64,000 bases of DNA from Alkalihalobacterium chitinilyticum. GTDB lineage: Bacteria > Bacillota > Bacilli > Bacillales > Bacillaceae_F. The notes under the pieces were generated by a model. It ran no database searches, was not told the origin of the DNA, and saw nothing but the letters and a program-made list of their open reading frames with translations. The DNA lies in contig NZ_JAOTPO010000011.1 in the NCBI RefSeq assembly GCF_029028005.1, positions 62,001 through 126,000 on the forward strand, written 5' to 3'. Shown piece after piece: positions 51,976-61,191 of this stretch. A program made the translations under genes and the position numbers. The first letter of the stretch is position 1; every line of letters begins with the position of its first letter.

Positions 51976-52015
51976 AAAAGAGAGGAAGTTATGATAATGA
52001 TTTACCTCTCTTTTG
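51976..52015. terminator. Terminator-like hairpin
   Basis: AAAAGAGAGG pairs with CCTCTCTTTT across a 19-nt loop, T-run on the plus side. It can serve the minus-strand gene ending at 52091. Confidence 0.6.
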
Positions 52016-52090
52016 TGCGCTATTTAATTATTTCTCTTCGATCCTCTAAGTAGTGAGTGACATTAGTAACAGGATTTAGCTAAGCTTTTA

Positions 52091-52579
52091 TTATATGACG
52101 TTCACATTACTACTTATTTTTTTTAGATTTTCAGTCAAATGCTCTACATCCTGCACAGGGTACATAATAAAAGTTTTCTTTTTCTTTTTAGGTAAAACAA
52201 AAGTAATCGTCCCTGAATTCTGTGCAGGCCATGTAAAATTATGCATCTTCGTTTGGATCCTCACTTCTTGAATATCCTCTTTTGCCCAGAAAAAATTTTT
52301 CTTATCTATTTTCAGAAAATCGAGATTATCGATGAGTGTTGGAGTTAATTCATCTTCCCTATCATGACGTTTTAAGATTTTTTTGTTATAAACCGGTTCA
52401 AGAAAAAAGCCAGCCGGATTTCGAGGCAACATAATATCGGCCATAATGGCATCTGGAATTGTCCCTGCGATTACAGCTCCACAAATACCGTTTTCGGTAA
52501 TAAAAAGTTTATAGTACTTTCTTGATCGGAAACCGTATACATAAGTAAATTCGTTAATGCTTTGTTCGTTTTCTGTCAT
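52091..52579 (-). CDS. Hypothetical protein
   Basis: 162 residues, soluble. Begins MTENEQSINEFTYVYGFRSRK. It contains KIDKKNFFWAKEDIQEVRIQTKMHN and a basic patch KKKKKTF before the C-terminal helix. The strand-rich pattern with a final helix resembles a PH-like fold, which I cannot confirm. GGAGG lies 10 nt before the ATG. It stands alone between two intergenic regions. Confidence 0.72.
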   Translation of the reverse strand: MTENEQSINEFTYVYGFRSRKYYKLFITENGICGAVIAGTIPDAIMADIMLPRNPAGFFLEPVYNKKILKRHDREDELTPTLIDNLDFLKIDKKNFFWAKEDIQEVRIQTKMHNFTWPAQNSGTITFVLPKKKKKTFIMYPVQDVEHLTENLKKISSNVNVI

Positions 52580-52829
52580 GACAAAGTAAATCCTCCACTA
52601 GTTCTATATTCGGACATTGTATTATGCGTCATTATCCTGAAACGTTTCAATGCTATTTTACAATAGGTTAAGGAGAAATTCATAGTTCATACATGACTTG
52701 TCCAAGAAAAATTAGAGAAAAGAAGGTGGGGGGACTACTAATCTATCCATTTATTATATTTTTGAGTATAAAACCTGTCAGTTAAGAGAATATTAGTAAT
52801 AGTATTTGAGAAAAAAGGTGGCTGCTGTT

Positions 52830-53222
52830 TTGAAGAGAATGATAGGCTTTTTCATCGGTATATTTGTAGGTTTTTTATATACAGATTGGCTGTTTCACAC
52901 GCAGCATGTACATGCTTTCGAAATGACAGCTACTACAACTGTAGAACGTTTTAGCGCTTTGGCTTTTGGAGGGGCAGGGACAATTCTGTTTTTTATTATT
53001 TGTAAAAAAGTATTTTCCCTTTCATTTTTTCATGGGGTTCTGGCTGCTTCAGGATTTTTTGCAAGTTTTGATATCGTTGTATTTCATTGGTTTTTTAGGT
53101 TGCATCGCTTAACTTATGGTCCTGAAGCAGATATTATTGAACCCATTCTCGTTGTGATAGGAATTATATTATTAGTCTATGCCGTAAGAAAAGAGAGAAA
53201 TCTAACCTTTCAACCCAAGTAG
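52830..53222 (+). CDS. Four-helix membrane protein (DUF2243-like?)
   Basis: 130 residues with four hydrophobic helices: MIGFFIGIFVGFLYTDWLF, FSALAFGGAGTILFFIIC, FFHGVLAASGFFASFDIVVF and IIEPILVVIGIILLVYAV. The FDIVVFHWFFRLHRL segment recalls the D-x-x-x-H pattern of DUF2243 membrane proteins, but the match is weak. The start is TTG, 8 nt after AGGTGG. A longer in-frame TTG upstream lacks a site. Confidence 0.65.
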   Translation: MKRMIGFFIGIFVGFLYTDWLFHTQHVHAFEMTATTTVERFSALAFGGAGTILFFIICKKVFSLSFFHGVLAASGFFASFDIVVFHWFFRLHRLTYGPEADIIEPILVVIGIILLVYAVRKERNLTFQPK

Positions 53223-53230
53223 CAAAATAC

Positions 53231-54049
53231 CTACAGTAAGTAGCGGCTTTGGAGGTCTTTACGGTCATTTTTACTAATGCCGAGGTTTTCATATAGATAC
53301 GTATCAAATGAACCATAATGATCAGTTATTTCTTTTAAGAACGCTTTTAAGTAATCAGGTCTGGCTTCTAATAAAGCATCAATAGCTTTCGGGTCAACAT
53401 CCTTTGTTTTTTCTATAAATTTCTTAGTGAAAACTTTTTGTCTCAACTGGTCAAGGTATTTATTAGTGTACGTAAAATCTTCGAGTACGATTTCTTCGGG
53501 AACACCTAAAGTCATTAAAATAACTGAGCTGCAAACTCCTGTCCTGTCTTTCCCAGCAACACAATGGAACACTAAAGGAACATGTTCTTCTTCAAATATC
53601 ATTTTTAAAAATTGAGTGTAAGCATCGGTTTGATGAGCAATCACACGATTTAAACGTAACAGCATTTCTCCCGGCTCACCTAAGTTGATTTGTTTCCCGT
53701 GTAACGATAGTTCCCCGATTTGCTTTACTTGTTCTTTATCTTTATTCTCCGGAATGATCGGTAAGTGAACGTTATCAATCCCAGGAATAACAGGATTAGG
53801 CTGTGCTTTCGTTTCATTCGTACGTCGGAGATCACATATTCTTTTAATACCTAGCTTTTGAAGGTGAAGAATATCATTTTCTGTCAGGTCGCTTAGAGCC
53901 GCCGATCTAAAAAATTGCCCCCATTTTACTTTTCGTCCATCACCGGTCGGATATCCGCCTAAGTCACGGAAATTGATTGCTCCTTCTAAGGAAACATCCC
54001 GCACATCATTCTCACCTTCGTATTGTGAAGAAAACTTTAGTTTATTCAT
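53231..54049 (-). CDS. Tyrosine-protein phosphatase (IphP/Y_phosphatase3 family)
   Basis: 272 residues. P-loop signature HCVAGKDRTGVCSS (C-x5-R) after a conserved INFRDLGGYPTGDGRKVKWGQFFRSAAL start, diagnostic for the IphP-like family acting on phosphotyrosine or lipid phosphates. Asp general acid is probably in the preceding loop. No signal peptide, so it is cytosolic. AGGAG lies 8 nt before the ATG. The gene is convergent with the small membrane protein gene, only 8 bp apart. Confidence 0.9.
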   Translation of the reverse strand: MNKLKFSSQYEGENDVRDVSLEGAINFRDLGGYPTGDGRKVKWGQFFRSAALSDLTENDILHLQKLGIKRICDLRRTNETKAQPNPVIPGIDNVHLPIIPENKDKEQVKQIGELSLHGKQINLGEPGEMLLRLNRVIAHQTDAYTQFLKMIFEEEHVPLVFHCVAGKDRTGVCSSVILMTLGVPEEIVLEDFTYTNKYLDQLRQKVFTKKFIEKTKDVDPKAIDALLEARPDYLKAFLKEITDHYGSFDTYLYENLGISKNDRKDLQSRYLL

Positions 54050-54299
54050 TAATTTAACTCCTCTACCTATTTTTTTGAACCGCTCCTATAATCCTGTTTT
54101 TTTATTAAAATAGATCTAGGTTGAACGTACAGGTTTTACAAAAATCTCCTTTTAGTTTAACAGATTATTCTGAAAGTAATCAAATGACCAAATAACGTGT
54201 GTTAGTTTCTCGCACAATTTTTAAGAGTATGGACATTGACCAAATCAACTCCTATAAAAATCTCATAGAGTAATACATGTGAGGAAAGGAGGAATTGAA

Positions 54300-55634
54300 T
54301 TGTTCGGATACTCTATGGTTCAACTCGTACGGACCCATGCTCATAAATTAGACAAACCATTGCGGGAGAAGGTGTTAAATCAATACAAGCCTTTTAAGTG
54401 GACACCTTGTTTTCTTCATAAAATGTTCGAAGGTTTTATAAAGAGAACGAAAAAACTCTCGGTTATTATTGAGTTTGAAGAAGGGTGTTATGAAGAGGGT
54501 TATGACCAAGTAAGGCAAATTTTTAGCCGTCATTTTGGATGTAAGATTCGAAATGAGTTTACTAGTGTATCATGTTGTAGTGCGCAAATGACACCTAGCG
54601 CTTTAGAGAAGGTATTAACAACCTGCAGCCATGTGAGAAAAATTTATTTAAACCGTGAAGTTCATGCTTTATTAGATACGGCTGTTGCTGCATCTAATGC
54701 ACGGGATGTTGTCAGAAATGGTACAACACTTACCGGCGAAGGTGTAACGATTGCTGTTATTGATACGGGAGTTTATCCTCACGAAGATCTTTCTGGTAGA
54801 ATTGTAGACTTTGTAGATTTTATTAATCAACGCTCTGATCCATATGATGATAATGGACATGGAACTCATTGTGCAGGTGATGCGCTAGGAGATGGATCTG
54901 CTTCTGACGGAAGCTATCGAGGGCCCGCACCAAAAGCTAATTTAGTAGGGATAAAAGTGTTAAATAAATTAGGGTCTGGCTCATTAGAAACGGTAATGCA
55001 AGGGGTAGAGTATTGTATTCATTACAACGAAAGTAACCCTGAGAATAGAATCGATGTCATTAACTTGTCTTTAGGTTCACCTGCGCTACGCTATGAAAAT
55101 GAGAATGAGGATCCTATGGTGCGAATGGTAAACCAAGCGTGGGATGCAGGGATTGTTGTCTGTGTCGCTGCCGGAAACAGCGGACCAGAATTTGAGACTA
55201 TTGCAAGTCCTGGCGTTAGTCAGCAAGTAATCACAGTTGGTGCAATAGATGATAGAGACACGGTGGAAAGAGAAGGTGACGATGTTGCTAGTTTTTCGAG
55301 CAGGGGCCCAACCGTATATGGGGAGATAAAACCTGATATTTTAGCTCCTGGTGTAAATATCGTTTCGCTTCGATCACCGAAATCATTCATAGATAAACTG
55401 CAAAAAGGAAACCGCGTTGGTTCAGACTATATTACTCTATCAGGTACATCCATGGCGACACCAATATGCGCGGGTATTGTCGCATTAATGTTAGAACATG
55501 ATCCTGCACTGACTCCTAACCAAGTTAAAGAGAGACTAATGGAAGGTACAGATCTATGGAATAATTTTGGGGTACCTGAAGTTTATATTTACGGTGCTGG
55601 TTATATCAATGCAGAAAACTCTATCCCTGAATAA
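54300..55634 (+). CDS. aprX: Intracellular-type serine protease AprX
   Basis: 444 residues (B. subtilis AprX 442). The N-terminal part matches AprX (FGYSMVQLV, YKPFKWTPCFLHK). Subtilase triad: Asp155 (AVIDTGVYPH), His187 (DDNGHGTHCAGD) and Ser in LSGTSMATPICAG near residue 390. There is no signal peptide. The start is TTG, about 7 nt after AAAGGAGG. Extension to an upstream GTG is not supported. In B. subtilis the gene is expressed in late growth and is dispensable. A GGTACC-core hairpin follows directly as the probable terminator. Confidence 0.94.
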   Translation: MFGYSMVQLVRTHAHKLDKPLREKVLNQYKPFKWTPCFLHKMFEGFIKRTKKLSVIIEFEEGCYEEGYDQVRQIFSRHFGCKIRNEFTSVSCCSAQMTPSALEKVLTTCSHVRKIYLNREVHALLDTAVAASNARDVVRNGTTLTGEGVTIAVIDTGVYPHEDLSGRIVDFVDFINQRSDPYDDNGHGTHCAGDALGDGSASDGSYRGPAPKANLVGIKVLNKLGSGSLETVMQGVEYCIHYNESNPENRIDVINLSLGSPALRYENENEDPMVRMVNQAWDAGIVVCVAAGNSGPEFETIASPGVSQQVITVGAIDDRDTVEREGDDVASFSSRGPTVYGEIKPDILAPGVNIVSLRSPKSFIDKLQKGNRVGSDYITLSGTSMATPICAGIVALMLEHDPALTPNQVKERLMEGTDLWNNFGVPEVYIYGAGYINAENSIPE

Positions 55635-55680
55635 AAAAATGGTGCCAGGTACCTTTTTAAGGTACCTGGCACCATTTTTT
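55634..55680. repeat. GGTACC-core hairpin, copy 3 (terminator)
   Basis: AAAAAATGGTGCCAGGTACC(TT) pairs perfectly with (AA)GGTACCTGGCACCATTTTTT around TTT. It begins at the aprX stop and so ends that transcript. The following gap to 55928 holds only AT-rich promoter sequence. Confidence 0.88.
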
Positions 55681-55928
55681 TTATTTTCACTTCGGTCTAT
55701 TTTGGATGGGTAAGCAATAAATTAATATTGTTAAACATTAGAATATTAAAACTATTTGTAATGAAAAACATTTCTTAGTTGTTGCTTTATGTAAGATTTT
55801 TTACCATAATACTTTAGTTAACTAATTAATTAACGTTTTAGTATATTGCCATAAGGAAATTTTTAGATTATAATTCGAATATAAAAAAAGTTCAAAAAAT
55901 TATAACGGGAAAAAGAGGAGGGATTTAC

Positions 55929-57386
55929 TTGGAAAGTTTGATAAACTGGCTTAATGGTATTTTGTGGAGTAATCCGATGATTTACTTTTGTTTGGGAGTA
56001 GGGTTATTATTCTCCATCCTTACTCGCTTCTTACAAGTAAGACACATTAAGGATATGGTCACTTTAATGTTTAGAGGAAAAAGCTCAGATGCTGGGGTAT
56101 CATCGTTTCAAGCGATGTCAATTGCACTCTCAGGAAGGGTTGGAACAGGTAACATCGCAGGTACCGCAACTGCTATAGCATTCGGGGGACCTGGTGCAGT
56201 ATTTTGGATGTGGACGATCGCATTTATCGGAGCATCAAGTGCATTTATTGAGTCAACATTAGCTCAAGTTTATAAAGAAAAGCAAGATGGATTATACCGC
56301 GGGGGACCAGCCTATTATATTGAAAAAGGTATTGGCTGGAAATGGTACGCAGTTATTTTTGCGGTAGCTACTCTTCTTGCTATGAGTCTATTAATGCCTG
56401 GAATTCAATCTAATTCAATTGCAATCGCTGTTGATAATGCATTTTCGATTAATCCTTATATAACAGCTTCAATTTTAATTGCTATTATTGGTATTATCAT
56501 TTTTGGTGGGGTTAAAAGGATTGCAAACGTTGCACAGCTAGTTGTTCCTTTTATGGCTGTAGCCTATATCTTACTTGCTTTCGTAATTATCGGTGCAAAC
56601 ATTACACAATTACCAGCTGTAATCTCATTAATTGTTAGCAGCGCATTTGGAGCAGATGCTGCATTTGGCGGGATTATTGGTTTAGCGATTGCATGGGGTG
56701 TTAAGCGTGGTATTTATTCAAACGAAGCAGGACAAGGAACAGGCCCGCATGCGGCAGCAGCAGCTGAAGTTTCTCACCCTGCAAAACAAGGTTTAGTTCA
56801 ATCATTCTCAGTATACATTGATACATTACTCGTTTGTTCGGCAACAGCATTCATGATCCTATTTACAGGAATGTATAACGTTGTTGATGGAGCAGGAAAC
56901 ACGATCGTAAGTTATATTGCTGAAGTACCTGCCGGCGCTGGTTATACGCAAGCCGCCATTGAATCTGTAATCCCTGGATTTGGTGCAGCATTTGTTGCAG
57001 TAGCGTTATTCTTCTTTGCATTTACTACGATTATGGCATACTACTATATGGCTGAAACGAATGTGGCCTACCTCATTCGTGGTAAAGGGAAAAAAGCAGC
57101 GATGTTTGTGTTAAAAGTTATTTTACTTGGTGCAGTATTCTTCGGTGCTGTTCGTGAAGCGGACCTTGCTTGGGCTTTAGGAGACGTTGGTTTAGGATTG
57201 ATGGTTTGGTTAAACTTAATCGCCATCCTTATCCTTGCGAAACCTGCATTACGAGTCCTTAAAGATTATGAAGAACAGAAGAAACAAGGTCTTGACCCAG
57301 TATTTGATCCGAAGAAATTAGATATCAAAAACGCGGATTATTGGGAAAATGAGTATAACAAAGATAAAGACAAAATGTCGAGTTAA
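55929..57386 (+). CDS. Alanine/glycine:sodium symporter (AgcS family)
   Basis: 485 residues with about 10-11 hydrophobic helices. AgcS signature regions: SSFQAMSIALSGRVGTGNIAGTATAIAFGGPGAVFWMW, the KEKQDGLYRGGPAYYIEKG loop and KRGIYSNEAGQGTGPHAAAAAEVSHPAKQGLVQ. It imports alanine or glycine with sodium, which suits an alkaliphile relying on a sodium gradient. The TTG start lies 8 nt after AGAGGAGG. A terminator follows. Confidence 0.92.
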   Translation: MESLINWLNGILWSNPMIYFCLGVGLLFSILTRFLQVRHIKDMVTLMFRGKSSDAGVSSFQAMSIALSGRVGTGNIAGTATAIAFGGPGAVFWMWTIAFIGASSAFIESTLAQVYKEKQDGLYRGGPAYYIEKGIGWKWYAVIFAVATLLAMSLLMPGIQSNSIAIAVDNAFSINPYITASILIAIIGIIIFGGVKRIANVAQLVVPFMAVAYILLAFVIIGANITQLPAVISLIVSSAFGADAAFGGIIGLAIAWGVKRGIYSNEAGQGTGPHAAAAAEVSHPAKQGLVQSFSVYIDTLLVCSATAFMILFTGMYNVVDGAGNTIVSYIAEVPAGAGYTQAAIESVIPGFGAAFVAVALFFFAFTTIMAYYYMAETNVAYLIRGKGKKAAMFVLKVILLGAVFFGAVREADLAWALGDVGLGLMVWLNLIAILILAKPALRVLKDYEEQKKQGLDPVFDPKKLDIKNADYWENEYNKDKDKMSS

Positions 57387-57415
57387 TTAGATAGTTAAAT
57401 GGAATAACTGCAAAG

Positions 57416-57449
57416 AAAACTACAGTTTCAGATGAAGCTGTAGTTTTTT
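57416..57449 (+). terminator. Terminator of the AgcS gene
   Basis: AAAACTACAG pairs with CTGTAGTTTT around a 12-nt loop, followed by TTG. Confidence 0.8.
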
Positions 57450-57515
57450 GCGTATATTAAGATATGATCTAATAGGATAACCTTTAAGTTCTCAACTGTA
57501 AGAAAGGAAGACAAA

Positions 57516-58208
57516 ATGAGAATAAACAAATTTATTAGTTTAACAGGTGTTTGTTCAAGACGAGAGACGGATCGTTTGATTGATGCTGGACGAATAACGA
57601 TTAATGACAGGATCTGTGAGCATGGGGATACAGTCGAACTCACTGACATTGTCTGTATCGACGGAAAGCAAATCAAAATCAAAGAAAATGAGGAAAAGAC
57701 GTACATTGTCCTAAACAAACCAGTCGGTATAACATGTACCGCACAGCCTTTAGTCGAAGGAAACATCATACAATTTATAAACTATCCGAAGAGAATTTTT
57801 CCGGTCGGGCGGTTAGATAAAGCTTCAGAAGGTTTAATCTTGCTCACAGATGATGGGGATATCGTCAATAAAATGATGCGTTCTGAACATAATCATGAAA
57901 AAGAATATATTGTAACGGTGGATCAGCCAATTACAGATGAATTTATAGAGGGGATGTCTAATGGAGTAGAAATTCTTGGGACAACAACAAAATTATGTCG
58001 CGTGTCCCGCGTCAATGATGATACGTTTCGGATCATACTTACTCAAGGGCTTAATCGGCAAATCAGAAGAATGAGTAAAGTGTTTGGCTATAAAGTTACG
58101 CGTCTGCAGCGGATTCGGATTATGAATATTGAGCTCGGAACCCTTAAGGCGGGGGAGTGGCGCGAACTAAGTGATAGTGAACTCTGCGGATTACTAGAGT
58201 CGTTATAG
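57516..58208 (+). CDS. rluF: 23S rRNA pseudouridine synthase RluF
   Basis: 230 residues. S4 RNA-binding domain (MRINKFISLTGVCSRRETDRLIDAGRITIN), catalytic Asp in FPVGRLDKASEGLILLTDDGD, then KEYIVTVDQPITDEF and QGLNRQIRRM. The sequence follows E. coli RluF through most of its length, including HEKEYIVTVD. It makes pseudouridine in 23S rRNA (positions near 2604-2605 in E. coli). AAAGGAAG precedes the ATG. A tandem-repeat array begins about 35 bp behind the stop. Confidence 0.9.
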   Translation: MRINKFISLTGVCSRRETDRLIDAGRITINDRICEHGDTVELTDIVCIDGKQIKIKENEEKTYIVLNKPVGITCTAQPLVEGNIIQFINYPKRIFPVGRLDKASEGLILLTDDGDIVNKMMRSEHNHEKEYIVTVDQPITDEFIEGMSNGVEILGTTTKLCRVSRVNDDTFRIILTQGLNRQIRRMSKVFGYKVTRLQRIRIMNIELGTLKAGEWRELSDSELCGLLESL

Positions 58209-58241
58209 GACATGATGACAAAGTTGAGCAGCGCAGATATA

Positions 58242-58452
58242 GGAAGAAAATTGATCTAAAGAATGAATTAGAGCAAGGAAATTACAGTAAAAGGGATAAA
58301 ACTGATCTAAAAAATGATTTAGAGCAAGAAAATTACAGTAAAAGGAAGAAAACTGATTTAAAGAAAGCTTTAGAGTAAGGGAATTACAGTAAAAGGAAGA
58401 AAACTGATCTAAATATAGCTTTAGAGTAAGAAGGTTCCAGTAAAAGGAAGAA
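58242..58452 (+). repeat. 51-bp tandem repeat array, about four copies
   Basis: The phrase TGATCTAAA (TGATTTAAA in copy 3) recurs at 58252, 58303, 58354 and 58405, period exactly 51 bp. Other parts of the unit (TTAGAGCAAG, AATTACAGTAAAAGG) repeat in step. In one frame the first three copies are open and would read K-K-T-D-L-K-N-x-L-E-Q-x-N-Y-S-K-R. I see no start codon for that frame. Partial AAAAGGAAGA units continue to about 58492. Confidence 0.85.
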
Positions 58453-58542
58453 TATCGGCTATAGCCGATAAAATGCTAATAAAAGGAAGATTATCGCCCG
58501 TATCACCCGCAGTACCAAACTCAAATCAGCGTAAACCACAAA

Positions 58543-58578
58543 AAAACCGCTAGCCTTCAATGCAAGGCTGGCGGTTTT
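58543..58578. terminator. Bidirectional terminator
   Basis: AAAACCGC..AGCCTT pairs with AAGGCT..GCGGTTTT (one mismatch) around CAATG, serving the minus-strand DUF3817 gene. Confidence 0.8.
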
Positions 58579-58609
58579 CATCTTTCACTACATGTATAGT
58601 AAATGTCTT

Positions 58610-58924
58610 TTACACACTTTCTTTCACTTCGATTTGGTACTGCTTTAAGATGCGGGCATCGTAGATAAACGGTCCAAACGGAAGCATCGCTGCAATGGTA
58701 GCACCGATAAAGCGGGTTAATGGCCACTTGTATTTTACAGTAACGTATAGCGCAATGGATAAGTAAAGAACAAATAAAGCTCCGTGTGCAGCCCCAATGA
58801 CTGTAACGAACTGAGGAATATCTGCAAGGTATTTTAAAGGCATAGCCAGCCCTAGAAGTAATAAATATGACCAACCTTCTAAAAAGCCAATATTTCGAAA
58901 CCATTTTAGTGGTGTATCTAACAT
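58610..58924 (-). CDS. DUF3817 membrane protein
   Basis: 104 residues with three hydrophobic helices: WSYLLLLGLAMPLKYLA, VTVIGAAHGALFVLYLSIALYV and FIGATIAAMLPFGPFIYDARIL. The pattern EGWSYLLLLGLAMPLKY..HGALFVLY..FGPFIYD is that of DUF3817 (YdzA-like) proteins, of unknown role. AGGAGG precedes the ATG. An overlapping minus-strand frame (58578-58904) is its shadow. Confidence 0.85.
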   Translation of the reverse strand: MLDTPLKWFRNIGFLEGWSYLLLLGLAMPLKYLADIPQFVTVIGAAHGALFVLYLSIALYVTVKYKWPLTRFIGATIAAMLPFGPFIYDARILKQYQIEVKESV

Positions 58925-59089
58925 GTTGAACCTCCTCTTGAGATAAACAAGCTTTATATAGTGATTATATCAGTAAATGTTTACACTTAAAAACAACAAT
59001 ATTGTGAAGGGAACTTTCAGCAATATGAATAAATGTAACGCTCTCATTTTAAAAGCTTCCTATCTTCATTCAGTGTGAAGAGTAGGAAG

Positions 59090-59860
59090 CTAAGAAGTTA
59101 GTGATGAATTATTGTTTAATTTGATGAGTGAGGTTATCGGTAAATGATCAGAGGCTTCTTTATACGTAGTGATGACGTCAGAATAGATGACTTCGAACTT
59201 GTCGTTAACAAAAATGTAGTCAAGCTGAACCTTTGGTCTCCGTGAAGGAAACGTCCCGAGCTCTTTTTTGATACGCTTATCACACGTATTATGAAAATAT
59301 TTAGCTATTTCACGGTAATCTCTTGAATAAGGCCTGCAATTCAAGTCTCCCATTAATATAGTAGGGTGTTCACTGTTAGCTTCTTCTACTAATTTTTTCA
59401 TTTGTTTTTTCCGTAACAAAGGATGCAGGCTGAAATGCGTAACTAAAGTTTTGACTAATGTTTGGTTTATTTGGATCGTAGCATCAATGATTGACCGTGG
59501 CTCACATAGAAAAGGACGGAGACGAACGATGTGGCTTTTAGAGTGTTTAATAGGGAACCTAGAGAATAATGCATTTCCGTATTCTCGTTGTTCAACTTTT
59601 TTGGATTGAATGGAAATGGCCGGTGCAAACACATATTCCATTTGCAACTGCTCTGCCAGCCAACTCGCTTGATCGATAAAGTGGCTACGTTTTGAAAAAG
59701 ATTTATCAACCTCATTTAGTCCAATAATATCAGCATCACTTTGTTTGATAATCTTGGCAATTCTATGTAAGTCAACACGGCGATCCGTACCTAAACCATG
59801 ACGGATGTTGAAAGATAAAACTCTAAGTTTAAATGGAACTCCCCCCTTTTCACTTAGCAA
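59090..59860 (-). CDS. Endonuclease/exonuclease/phosphatase family protein
   Basis: 256 residues. EEP motifs: SFNIRHG at the N-terminus, GLNEVDKSF (metal Glu), THFSLHPLLRKKQ, MGDLNCRP (Asp/Asn), QLDYIFVN and ASDHLPI (catalytic Asp-His). Members hydrolyse phosphodiesters of nucleic acids or lipids. The start is uncertain: TTG at 59860 gives the longest frame but has a weak site, while a strong AGGGGGGAG lies inside the first codons with no normal start codon 5-10 nt after it. No signal peptide is seen. Confidence 0.8.
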   Translation of the reverse strand: MLSEKGGVPFKLRVLSFNIRHGLGTDRRVDLHRIAKIIKQSDADIIGLNEVDKSFSKRSHFIDQASWLAEQLQMEYVFAPAISIQSKKVEQREYGNALFSRFPIKHSKSHIVRLRPFLCEPRSIIDATIQINQTLVKTLVTHFSLHPLLRKKQMKKLVEEANSEHPTILMGDLNCRPYSRDYREIAKYFHNTCDKRIKKELGTFPSRRPKVQLDYIFVNDKFEVIYSDVITTYKEASDHLPITSLIKLNNNSSLTS

Positions 59861-60034
59861 CTATCTTTGCCGAGACCTGATCGATTTAGACATCTAAACG
59901 GAACATTTCATCGTGTGTCTTTTTAGTGAAATAGTCTTAGATCATGGGCTAGATGGATAAATGTCAGCTATAATAATGGTGTTTAATACGGTCATACTAA
60001 ATGAAGGTTATTTATGACAATGAGGTGGGCAATT

Positions 60035-61126
60035 TTGCAAACAAAAGAAGATTTGTACAAAGAAGCTGAGAAATTTATATATAGTTGCTACAGAGAACTA
60101 GGAAAAAATGAAGACCAAATCAAAGCAAGGCTGGCAGAAGTCAGGGCGGAAATAGAAAAAAAAGATCACTACGTTCATACATATGAAGAGCTGGAGCACG
60201 GGGCACGGATGGCTTGGAGAAACAGTAATCGCTGCATTGGAAGACTGTTTTGGGACAGTTTGCACGTCTTAGATGGGAGGAACGCCGATACGCCTGAAGA
60301 AGTAGTCGATGCTTTAAATAAGCATATTGAGTATGGCACCAATGGAGGAAAAATTCTTCCGACAATTACTGTGTTGAAACCGATGATTAACGGAGAAGAG
60401 CAGGTAAGAATATGGAACTACCAGCTCATTCGTTATGCTGGCTATGAAACGGAATATGGAATTATCGGCGATCCGGCATCGATCTCTTTTACAAAATTAT
60501 GTACAGAAATGGGCTGGAAAGGTGAAGGAACCCACTTTGATGTATTACCCTACGTCATCCAAATGAAAAAAGGTGAACCTCAATGGTTTGACATACCTAA
60601 AGAAATCGTATTAGAAGTTCCGCTTGTCCATCCTGAATTAGAAGCATTCTCTGACTTACAGTTAAAATGGTACGCTGTTCCGATCGTTTCTGAAATGAAA
60701 CTAGAAATTGGCGGGATTCACTATACCGCAGCTCCTTTTAATGGCTGGTATATGGGAACAGAAATTGGTGCTAGAAATTTAGCGGATGAAGATCGTTATA
60801 ACATGTTGCCGAAAATAGCTTCGATTATGGGGTTAGACACAAGTCGCGCCTCAACTTTATGGAAAGATAAAGCATTAGTTGAGTTAAATGTAGCCGTACT
60901 TTATTCGTTTAAAAAGCAAGGAGTAAGTATTGTCGATCATCATACAGCGGCGGCTCAATTTCAGCATTTTGAAGATAAAGAAAAACGTTGCGGGCGTTCA
61001 TTAACAGGGGACTGGACATGGTTAATTCCACCGGTTTCTCCAGCGACAACGCATATCTTTCATAAACCATATGAAAATGAAGTGGTGACACCTAATTACT
61101 TTTATCAAGATAAGCGGTATGAATAA
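60035..61126 (+). CDS. nos: Nitric oxide synthase oxygenase
   Basis: 363 residues with my start, the same length as B. subtilis NOS. Haem-thiolate Cys67 in [12 protein letters not shown], substrate-binding region [25 protein letters not shown] (Glu for arginine), tetrahydropterin region near [18 protein letters not shown]. It makes NO and citrulline from arginine using cellular flavodoxin-type reductases; no reductase domain is fused. The start is TTG, about 6 nt after TGAGGTGGG. The upstream in-frame ATG (60014) lies before that site. Confidence 0.94.
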   Translation: MQTKEDLYKEAEKFIYSCYRELGKNEDQIKARLAEVRAEIEKKDHYVHTYEELEHGARMAWRNSNRCIGRLFWDSLHVLDGRNADTPEEVVDALNKHIEYGTNGGKILPTITVLKPMINGEEQVRIWNYQLIRYAGYETEYGIIGDPASISFTKLCTEMGWKGEGTHFDVLPYVIQMKKGEPQWFDIPKEIVLEVPLVHPELEAFSDLQLKWYAVPIVSEMKLEIGGIHYTAAPFNGWYMGTEIGARNLADEDRYNMLPKIASIMGLDTSRASTLWKDKALVELNVAVLYSFKKQGVSIVDHHTAAAQFQHFEDKEKRCGRSLTGDWTWLIPPVSPATTHIFHKPYENEVVTPNYFYQDKRYE

Positions 61127-61191
61127 ACAAGAAGCTGACTCGTGCCTCTTCACCTGATGTATATAAGGGTAAAGAAGACAGAGAGTCAGCT

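Noticed and set aside
58578-58904. A second minus-strand frame overlapping the DUF3817 gene
   Set aside because: The 58610-58924 frame has the family pattern and the AGGAGG site; this one is its shadow.
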